Shown: positions 1-5,207 of the stretch, one piece after another
How positions within the stretch are numbered: position 1 is the stretch's first letter
How the letters are laid out: the number at the start of each line of letters is the position of its first letter
Origin: JBALVO01 sp036961445
Lineage (GTDB): Bacteria; Pseudomonadota; Gammaproteobacteria; Pseudomonadales; Halieaceae
Length of the DNA stretch: 5,207 nucleotides
Direction of reading: 5' to 3'
Assembly (NCBI GenBank): GCA_036961445.1
Contig: JBALVO010000189.1
Coordinates: forward strand, 1 to 5,207
Program-made: the position numbers and the translations under genes
Notes under the pieces: model-generated
What the model saw: only the letters and a program-made list of their open reading frames with translations
The model's database searches: none
What the model was told of the DNA's origin: nothing

Positions 1-582
1 GTAACTGTGAGATTCTTTTGAAGGGTTTGCATTGTCAAATGAACTCGCTAGCGTCTCTCCCAGCATATGGCGACCAAAATACTCGAGGTCCTGGTCATAA
101 AACTCAGTGATGCCGACAAAGCAAAAGCGCGAGAACGGAAACCCCCAAAAGAATTTGCTGTAGAAATTTTGAAGCTCTGGACCCAGGCAAAATCGTTCCA
201 GGCTCCACCCCTCCTCGACAACGCGGCGCCGTAGCAGGCCGGATTTAGCTGGCTCATAGTCTCGCAGCCAATAATAATAATGTGATGCTATCCGCTCCAC
301 CGGATCGCGCAACCAGACCACAAATTGCTTTTCCTGGGCAACCGGCAAAAAGCGATACTTCAGCGGCATAAAATGGCCATGAATACAGCCTAGATGTGCC
401 AGCTTCTGGCCCGCTCCAACATTCTTCACACTGCGGCTCAAGGTTTTCAAATTGCGCTGGAAAGTGCTTAAATTAAGGGGTCTATCGGCGTAGTCACGCA
501 GTACATTACCGTCAAAATGACGGTCCAGGGCAGCACCAAAACTTACCCCGGCAGTCTTCGGCAGATGTACCGAAATCAGCAC
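1..582 (-). CDS. PAPS-dependent sulfotransferase family protein, 3' end cut by window edge
   Basis: The visible 194 residues look like the N-terminal part of a bacterial sulfotransferase, the class that moves a sulfonate group from PAPS to a hydroxyl on a glycan or other acceptor. Seen directly: HLPKTAG at residues 6-12, the 5'-phosphosulfate loop, and WLRDPVERIASHYYY at 90-104, the 3'-phosphate-binding region with R92 and S100 as expected ligands. Further motifs in the style of this family are CIHGHF (66-71), SLERFCLGPELQN (127-139) and GITEFY (157-162). The frame is open to base 1, so the C-terminus is missing. The start is GTG at 582-580. In-frame stops lie just upstream, there is no ATG before the PAPS loop, and this start puts the loop six residues in, as usual for the family. 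No clear Shine-Dalgarno precedes it. The gene begins 7 bases after the stop of the epimerase gene, so it is probably co-translated with it. The acceptor cannot be told from sequence; a surface polysaccharide is inferred from the neighbours. Confidence 0.85.
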   Translation of the reverse strand, partial: MLISVHLPKTAGVSFGAALDRHFDGNVLRDYADRPLNLSTFQRNLKTLSRSVKNVGAGQKLAHLGCIHGHFMPLKYRFLPVAQEKQFVVWLRDPVERIASHYYYWLRDYEPAKSGLLRRRVVEEGWSLERFCLGPELQNFYSKFFWGFPFSRFCFVGITEFYDQDLEYFGRHMLGETLASSFDNANPSKESHSY

Positions 583-589
583 AGGGAAA

Positions 590-1504
590 TCATTGTTTTT
601 GCTGCGCCCAGGAAAATAATCGTTCGAGGCCTTCGGTCATCGTCACTTTCGGCCGCCAATCAAGCACACGTTCAGCCTCGGCGATATCGAGATAAATAGC
701 GGGAACATCAAAGCCCCTGCCCGGCTTGTAATCGCGTTGTACCGTTAAGCCGGAGACAGCTTCAATTTGATCGATTACAGCGTTCAAGGAGAGCCCTAAT
801 CCCGAGCCTATATTTATAGCCTGCCCACCACACTCTACTTCAGACGCTTTCAGCATAGCGTCAACAGCGTCTTTTACATAAATAAAATCGCGTACAACTG
901 AACCATCACCCCAGATTTCTATGGGCTCGGAATTCAGCGCTTTGTGGCAAAAAGCCGCGATCACTCCCTGCCCGGTATCGGGTCGCTGATACTCACCGTA
1001 GGGGTTGGAAAGGCGCAAGCTGCAAGTCTCCAGCCCGTGCAACTGGTGATACAAATAAAGGTATTTTTCTATCGCCAGTTTAACGATACCGTAGGAGCAG
1101 GTGGGATTAGTCACGTGTTGCTCAGTTACTGGCACCTGCTGGGGTACGCCATAGACAGTACCCCCCGAGGATATGAAGACCACTTTGGCGACATTGTTTG
1201 CGACCGCGATATCCAGCAAGTTGAGCGCACCTTGCAGGTTACTTGCCACATCGTAGCACGGGTTTTCGTTAGACGACTTTGGCAGTGTGGTAGACGCGAG
1301 ATGGAAAATTGCATCGCAGCCTGCGAGCGCACTTTCCAAAGTTTCAACATCCAGAAAACTGCCAGTAACCCACTGCAGGTTTTCGTGTTCCACAGGACCG
1401 ACCTGAAGATCCAGACCGCAAACCTGATAATCTTCGGCCAGCAGTGCTTCAACCAGATGGCGGCCTAAAAAACCAGACGCGCCTGTTACTAAAACCTTGT
1501 TCAT
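590..1504 (-). CDS. NAD-dependent epimerase/dehydratase (extended SDR), nucleotide-sugar type
   Basis: A 304-residue extended short-chain dehydrogenase of the GalE/RmlB/WcaG superfamily, which act on nucleotide-bound sugars in the cytoplasm. Seen: a Rossmann glycine motif TGASGFLG (7-14), acidic D32 at the end of the second strand (suits NAD rather than NADP), FHLAS (67-71), ISSGGTVYG (111-119), the catalytic YGIVK (Y138, K142), SNPYGEYQRP after the active site, and RDFIYVKDAVDAM in the substrate domain. Length fits the family, and the protein looks complete. The start is ATG at 1504-1502, with AGGA six bases upstream and MNKVLVTGASG as a typical N-terminus; an in-frame ATG 13 codons further out lacks this support. 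It lies 70 bases after the glycosyltransferase gene and runs almost into the sulfotransferase gene. The position of the GalE catalytic Ser is Gly here (see findings). The exact substrate (UDP-, GDP- or dTDP-sugar) and whether it epimerises or reduces cannot be settled. Confidence 0.92.
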   Translation of the reverse strand: MNKVLVTGASGFLGRHLVEALLAEDYQVCGLDLQVGPVEHENLQWVTGSFLDVETLESALAGCDAIFHLASTTLPKSSNENPCYDVASNLQGALNLLDIAVANNVAKVVFISSGGTVYGVPQQVPVTEQHVTNPTCSYGIVKLAIEKYLYLYHQLHGLETCSLRLSNPYGEYQRPDTGQGVIAAFCHKALNSEPIEIWGDGSVVRDFIYVKDAVDAMLKASEVECGGQAINIGSGLGLSLNAVIDQIEAVSGLTVQRDYKPGRGFDVPAIYLDIAEAERVLDWRPKVTMTEGLERLFSWAQQKQ

Positions 1505-1510
1505 TGATTT

Positions 1511-1514
1511 TCCT
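1511..1514 (-). promoter_or_regulatory. Ribosome binding site of the epimerase gene
   Basis: AGGA on the minus strand, six bases before the ATG at 1504. It decides between this start and the upstream in-frame ATG at 1543-1541. Confidence 0.65.
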
Positions 1515-1574
1515 GAGTCGCATTGAGCGCACTGGAGGAACAAATGCTACCCGGTATAGCCCGGAAGGCAAGTG

Positions 1575-2498
1575 TCATATTTTATTCAGCAACTTGGCCA
1601 CAAACAAACTGGCATTGCCGGTTATGGTTTGCAGGTACACACCAGACTTTTTGATGCCCCTCATCCGGGAAATTAATGGCTCATTCCTGGCGTCAGAGAA
1701 CTCCTCCAGTACAACTCGGTTTTCCGGCGAAATAAGATCCTGAACGGTGTTTAAAGCCTCAATATTGATGGTGTTCCAGTTTCTGGACCGATTTTGCAAG
1801 GCTCGAGTGGTGCGCCGGATTCTAGCCCGCAGACCCCGGTTGGAGCCAACAATATTACGTGTGTGTTGCCGATATTGCAGCGAAGGACGTGGATCGTAAA
1901 TGACGGTGCCGCCCGCAGCACTCACTAGCAGATAGGTCCACCAATCATGGCTAACCACATTTATATTTCCCGCTGTCAAAAGTAGTTGGCGAGCCGCTCT
2001 GTTCATGACCATGGTATTCCCGCCACCAATATTTTGGAGCAGCGCGTTGGCAAAGCTCGGGGGGCGACGGAAAAGTGGCGAAAGGCCTACTGGCCTGCCG
2101 TCCTCCGTTACAGCGCGGGTTCTGGCGCAGTACAAAGCCGGCGTCTCAGACGGCAGAGATTCGAGCATGCTAACCGCTCTATACAGTTTTTCCGCTTCCC
2201 AGATATCATCTTGATCTGCAAACGCGTAGTAGTCTGCATCAATATCCGGATTACAGGCGAGTGAGAGGAAGTTAGCTGTATGACCGCTTTGCGGACCATT
2301 TAGAACAACTGCGGGACGTTGATCACGGCCAAAATGACAGGTCGACAACAGAGCTAGGGTATCGTCCGAAGAGCAATCATCAGAAACCCAAAGCCGCAGG
2401 TTTCCGTGCCACTGACGATTAATGGAATCTAATTGATCGGGTAGAAAGCGGGCGCCATCAAGCGTGCAAAGTAGGATAGCAACCGAAGGTTCCCGCAT
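1575..2498 (-). CDS. Glycosyltransferase family 2, rhamnosyltransferase-like
   Basis: A complete 307-residue GT-A fold transferase, probably acting at the cytoplasmic face of the inner membrane on O-antigen, capsule or exopolysaccharide. Seen: the N-terminal strand SVAILLCTLDG (5-15; most relatives have CTYNG), VSDDCSSDDT (38-47) for nucleotide binding, FADQDDIW (93-100) carrying the metal-binding D-x-D, SFANALLQNIGGGNTMVMN (148-166), HDWW (184-187) with a likely catalytic-base Asp185, and QYRQHTRNIVGSN (208-220). This set of motifs is the one found in GT2 enzymes often annotated as rhamnosyltransferases, but donor and acceptor are not proven. No membrane segment is evident. The start is ATG at 2498-2496; an in-frame TGA sits two codons upstream, so it cannot be longer. 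The ribosome site is weak (GAG six bases upstream). It follows the isomerase gene by 80 bases and precedes the epimerase gene by 70, all on the same strand. Confidence 0.92.
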   Translation of the reverse strand: MREPSVAILLCTLDGARFLPDQLDSINRQWHGNLRLWVSDDCSSDDTLALLSTCHFGRDQRPAVVLNGPQSGHTANFLSLACNPDIDADYYAFADQDDIWEAEKLYRAVSMLESLPSETPALYCARTRAVTEDGRPVGLSPLFRRPPSFANALLQNIGGGNTMVMNRAARQLLLTAGNINVVSHDWWTYLLVSAAGGTVIYDPRPSLQYRQHTRNIVGSNRGLRARIRRTTRALQNRSRNWNTINIEALNTVQDLISPENRVVLEEFSDARNEPLISRMRGIKKSGVYLQTITGNASLFVAKLLNKI

Positions 2499-2578
2499 CG
2501 TTCACTCAGCGCAATACGGGGCTGGCATTAAGCCCGAGGCCAGAAGCAGGCTTGTTCGGGATTTTCCCGCGCTTGGCC

Positions 2579-3505
2579 TCATTTGGGACTGTCGGTGCTA
2601 TCCGCGCCCGTTTTGTATTGCTCAAACAACTCATCCAATACCGGCCCGTTCAGTTGTGCATTTTCCGTAAGTCGATAGCGAGCGTCAAACTCCTTCGCGG
2701 CCAGGCTACGATATTCCTTGGTAAGATCAGTAGTTATCTGGTCTTTGACCTCGTCATAATTTTGGTAGGATTTAGGCTTGATGTCGTCTAGCCTGATAAT
2801 ATGGAAGCCATACGTGGATTCAATAACCGGGGAATACTTGCCTATACCTTCAATTTTGAACGTCGCCTCATGATAGTGAGGGGCAACACTGCTGAATTTT
2901 CCTTTCGACATCCACTGATCAAACTTGCCACCTATTTTTTTTGAGCCAGGGTCTTCAGAGTACTTTTCAACCATTTCATCAAAACTCGCACCGGACAAAA
3001 GCGCCTCGAGGTGTGGTTCAATTTTGGATTTATACTCCCGGCGAATACACTCGGGCGGAACACATTTAAACAAGATATGCGAGGTGATCCGTTGTTCTGG
3101 AATCGCGGCGTATTTGTCTCTTTCTGTCAGATACCGCTCTTCGGCCAGTTCAGTAAAGTCAGGCATCTCCAGGTTCTCCATGTAGTTGGCTACCATAAAC
3201 TGCCTATTACTATTGCGTATTCGAAATTGCTGAGCCCAGTAGAGTGCTGGATCATCCGCTTCGGTAAAAGCCTCGGCTTCCGCGGCTATTTTCTTTGCAG
3301 CCAGGGACATGCTTATCAACTCAAGGCGGTCACCCACATCGTCGGCGGCGGCGGCCTGCATTTGAGGCGTCCAGTGAACGATCATTTGCTTGACCTCTTC
3401 ACGAGTGAACCCGAAACCCTGGTCCTCAATGACGTACTCGGTGGCATAACTCGTGGAGGCAAACCATGGTAAAAAGAAAAGAGTCGCCAGTATTCTAGAT
3501 AACAT
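2579..3505 (-). CDS. Exported parvulin-type peptidyl-prolyl cis-trans isomerase (PpiC/SurA/PrsA-like)
   Basis: A 308-residue folding catalyst that interconverts cis and trans X-Pro bonds, expected in the periplasm. Residues 1-21 form a Sec signal peptide: Arg4, a hydrophobic core and SYA before a cleavage site after Ala21. No lipobox Cys is seen, so it is probably soluble. Residues 22-138 are a mostly helical N-terminal region. The rotamase domain runs from about 139 to 241: SHIL with His143, the YSEDPGSKKIGGKFDQWM stretch (182-199), and ESTYGFHIIRLDDI (229-242) with His235. The C-terminal 65 residues are charged and helical. The domain carries an unusual CVPPEC insertion at 148-153. The start is ATG at 3505-3503, backed by AAGGTG seven bases upstream and by the signal peptide; a longer in-frame start at 3556 lies inside the terminator of the upstream gene and is unlikely. 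The upstream neighbour is a secreted protein, a possible client (inference). Confidence 0.93.
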   Translation of the reverse strand: MLSRILATLFFLPWFASTSYATEYVIEDQGFGFTREEVKQMIVHWTPQMQAAAADDVGDRLELISMSLAAKKIAAEAEAFTEADDPALYWAQQFRIRNSNRQFMVANYMENLEMPDFTELAEERYLTERDKYAAIPEQRITSHILFKCVPPECIRREYKSKIEPHLEALLSGASFDEMVEKYSEDPGSKKIGGKFDQWMSKGKFSSVAPHYHEATFKIEGIGKYSPVIESTYGFHIIRLDDIKPKSYQNYDEVKDQITTDLTKEYRSLAAKEFDARYRLTENAQLNGPVLDELFEQYKTGADSTDSPK

Positions 3506-3512
3506 TTGGATA

Positions 3513-3518
3513 CACCTT
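3513..3518 (-). promoter_or_regulatory. Ribosome binding site of the isomerase gene
   Basis: AAGGTG on the minus strand, seven bases before the ATG at 3505. It fixes the start and removes 17 codons of an apparent N-terminal extension that would be encoded by the terminator hairpin region. Confidence 0.75.
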
Positions 3519-3536
3519 ATTGCTGATAATTTGGAT

Positions 3537-3567
3537 AAAAAAAAACCGATGCCCAAAAGGGCATCGG
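3537..3567 (-). terminator. Rho-independent terminator of the secreted-protein gene
   Basis: On the minus strand, CCGATGCCC, loop TTTT, GGGCATCGG, then nine T. The nine-base-pair stem is perfect and GC-rich and begins 22 bases after the TAA of the 527-residue gene. The opposite strand lacks an equally good T tract and has no gene to end, so it is assigned to the minus strand only. Confidence 0.95.
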
Positions 3568-3589
3568 CTTTATCTTAGCACTTACTACT

Positions 3590-5173
3590 TTAAGGAGCAG
3601 GAGCAGTGGTCGTAGTCGACGCCCCAACATAAGCGTGATCGATCAGGCGACCATAGCTAGCACCGGGGTTGTTAGCGAAAGAACGCTCCCAAGCCGCGAA
3701 ACCAACGATGGGAACCAGAGTCTCATCAACTACACGGATATCTTGAACCGTCGTAGGGATGAAGACACCAGCTGCACCGGCCGCCTTGTCAGAAGTCACT
3801 GCCAACTGAGCCCAACCGTTAGGTGCACCAAGAGCCGACACATCGAAGGATGTAGCGTAGGCGCTATCCAGAACCGGAGCATTAACACCATCAGTCCACT
3901 CAATCACGTTCACTTCATTTTCAAGCAAAGCTGTATCAGGAGTATCAGTTGTTGCCGGTGAAATCACCAGACCACCCTGAGGAGTTGTGGTTTTCTGCTC
4001 TTCACGGTCCCAGAACCTGATCGCAACTTCAACAGGAAGGTCGCGTGCGTCACATGCCAGAGGCAAGGGAACGGGTACCGGCAGAATGGCGGCAATCTCA
4101 GCTGCAGACAAGCAATTGTCTATGCTGCCACCGGCATCCAGAATCGCGCCGTATACAGGCAGGTTAAGCATCAAGTACTGACCTGGCATAGTTACAACCC
4201 AATCGGTAGATACCGCGTTTGCTGAGTTTGTGGACCACTCGTTAATGACAGTCTGCGCACCTAGAGCAGTACGAACTCCGTCAAATCTGCCAGTAGAGGC
4301 ACCTGCAGGTGAGCCGCCATCCAGGTTAGGATACAAGAAGCTCAAGAAGTCTGTCGTACCAGTACCTGTAACGATGATCTCTTGGTTAGACATCATTGCA
4401 CTAACACCAAAGCCAGAAAGGTGAACAGCTCGAGAACCGAACTCAGTTCCAGTTTCCGCAGAGCGCACAAAGTACGTTACGTTAAGCGCGTCGCCAGCTG
4501 GCAAAAGGTTCTGCGGGACAATGGTGGTAGCAGTCGGACACAGAAGAGGAACAGCGAGTGCAAGACCGGCAGAACAACTCTGGTGCGACACGGTATCAGA
4601 CACAACACCGACAGCGGCGGTTGAACCCGTTGCGTTACGGAAGAAGTTAGTCTCGACAGACGCACAGTCAGCCGGAGTACCGGTAGTACCGTGATCAGAA
4701 CCAATAGCGATCAACTGGTCAGCGGTAGCAGAACCCATACCAATGATCTCGATATAACCTTCTTCAGCACCTTCGCGGAAGATGTCAGGCATTTCAGCAA
4801 CGCCGGTAGCTTGAACCGTCAGCGGAGCTGTACAAGACGTGTCGGAAGTACCAACACTAATTGTGCCGTCGTCATCCTTGATAAAACCAGTCCACATGTC
4901 GAATGGAGACATAATGATGTTGAAATCAAGTGCGTCCATAGAGTCAGAAGCGCGACGAAAACGCAGCTTGACGACTTGGGTCAGGTCACTTGTGTTAGTA
5001 ATATGTACGCCGGTTACAAAGTCACCCTGGACTGTGTAATAAGGTACGATTGCAGCGTCACCAAGACCAGTTCCCGCGAATTCCGCGTCCTGTGCTTGAG
5101 TTACGCCGGTATAGCCAGCGGTAGCTGCAGCAACTGCAGCGACGAGGCCTAATGGTTTGAAATTTGTGTTCAT
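3590..5173 (-). CDS. Secreted protein of unknown function, 527 residues
   Basis: I do not recognise a characterised family. Residues 1-27 are a clear Sec signal peptide (Lys6, an Ala/Val core, TQA before cleavage at Gln28). The mature part of about 500 residues is rich in Ala, Thr, Val, Gly and Asp, is acidic, and looks like a beta-rich exported protein; no other membrane segment is seen. Features: GDAAIVPYYTVQGDFVTGVHITNTS near the mature N-terminus (split here: GDAAIVPYY at 38-46, then VTGVHITNTS at 53-62), MSPFDMWTGF (88-97), six Cys (114, 170, 200, 212, 354, 374) that could form three disulfides, a Pro-rich PVPVPLPL run (365-372), RFWDREEQ (386-393), WERSFANNPGASYGR (495-509) and a Thr/Ala/Pro tail. 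There is no LPXTG, PEP-CTERM or beta-barrel terminal Phe signature. The start is ATG at 5173-5171 with AGGAG eight bases upstream. The strong ribosome site and strong terminator suggest high, largely monocistronic expression. It could be a surface, periplasmic or released protein. Confidence 0.9.
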   Translation of the reverse strand: MNTNFKPLGLVAAVAAATAGYTGVTQAQDAEFAGTGLGDAAIVPYYTVQGDFVTGVHITNTSDLTQVVKLRFRRASDSMDALDFNIIMSPFDMWTGFIKDDDGTISVGTSDTSCTAPLTVQATGVAEMPDIFREGAEEGYIEIIGMGSATADQLIAIGSDHGTTGTPADCASVETNFFRNATGSTAAVGVVSDTVSHQSCSAGLALAVPLLCPTATTIVPQNLLPAGDALNVTYFVRSAETGTEFGSRAVHLSGFGVSAMMSNQEIIVTGTGTTDFLSFLYPNLDGGSPAGASTGRFDGVRTALGAQTVINEWSTNSANAVSTDWVVTMPGQYLMLNLPVYGAILDAGGSIDNCLSAAEIAAILPVPVPLPLACDARDLPVEVAIRFWDREEQKTTTPQGGLVISPATTDTPDTALLENEVNVIEWTDGVNAPVLDSAYATSFDVSALGAPNGWAQLAVTSDKAAGAAGVFIPTTVQDIRVVDETLVPIVGFAAWERSFANNPGASYGRLIDHAYVGASTTTTAPAP

Positions 5174-5181
5174 AAAGGAGA

Positions 5182-5186
5182 CTCCT
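5182..5186 (-). promoter_or_regulatory. Ribosome binding site of the secreted-protein gene
   Basis: AGGAG on the minus strand, eight bases before the ATG at 5173. It is one arm of a perfect 11-base palindrome (5176-5186). The promoter itself is not in the 34 bases available and must lie beyond the window. Confidence 0.8.
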
Positions 5187-5207
5187 AATGTTTCTATTTT
5201 TTACAAC

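Noticed and set aside
48..257. Minus-strand open frame of 69 codons at the left edge
   Set aside because: Lies in a different frame from the sulfotransferase, whose frame carries both PAPS-binding motifs; a shadow frame.
944..1468. Open frame of 174 codons on the plus strand
   Set aside because: Lies wholly antisense to the well-supported epimerase gene and encodes no recognisable motif; a shadow frame.
1505..1574. CCGGG direct repeats (CCGGGCTATACCGGG on the minus strand) between transferase and epimerase genes
   Set aside because: Two short copies only, no symmetry for an operator and no hairpin with T tract; likely chance.
2557..2569. Hairpin CGGGA-AAA-TCCCG (minus strand) in the gap after the isomerase gene
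   Set aside because: Only five pairs and no T tract follows, so it does not qualify as a terminator. A nearby AAGCC/GGCTT inverted repeat (2530-2553) is equally weak.
3011..3472. Open frame of 153 codons on the plus strand
   Set aside because: Antisense to the isomerase gene, no motif or ribosome site; a shadow frame. The same holds for the plus-strand frames inside the secreted-protein gene, such as 4691-5152.
3537..3590. Possible -10 elements upstream of the isomerase gene (e.g. TAAGAT, AATTAT on the minus strand)
   Set aside because: Each matches only four of six consensus bases and none has a fitting -35 at 16-18 bases.

Overview
The window holds five genes, all on the minus strand, plus one clear intrinsic terminator. 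Coding density, Shine-Dalgarno sites and Sec-type signal peptides point to a Gram-negative bacterium. A PAPS-type sulfotransferase beside surface-sugar enzymes is common in marine bacteria, and my best guess is a marine gammaproteobacterium. That taxonomic call is an inference from protein style, not from a marker gene.

Reading in the direction of transcription (right to left), the order is as follows. At 5173-3590 lies a 527-residue secreted protein of unknown function, with a strong ribosome binding site and a textbook terminator at 3567-3537. Next, at 3505-2579, is a signal-peptide-bearing parvulin-type peptidyl-prolyl isomerase (PpiC/SurA/PrsA-like). At 2498-1575 is a family 2 glycosyltransferase of the rhamnosyltransferase/O-antigen type. 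At 1504-590 is an NAD-dependent sugar-nucleotide epimerase/dehydratase (extended SDR). At 582-1 is a PAPS-dependent sulfotransferase-family protein with a GTG start; its 3' end lies outside the window.

The last three genes form a plausible surface-glycan cassette: a nucleotide-sugar modifier, a transferase that adds a sugar, and an enzyme that could sulfate the product. The first two encode exported proteins: an unknown protein and a folding catalyst that could serve it or other envelope proteins. No gap reaches 300 bases; the intergenic gaps are 73, 80, 70 and 7 bases. No RNA genes, mobile elements, CRISPR arrays or long repeats were seen. I see no convincing wholly new system. The best leads are the uncharacterised secreted protein, the Cys-Pro-Pro-Cys insertion in the parvulin, and the odd start of the sulfotransferase.
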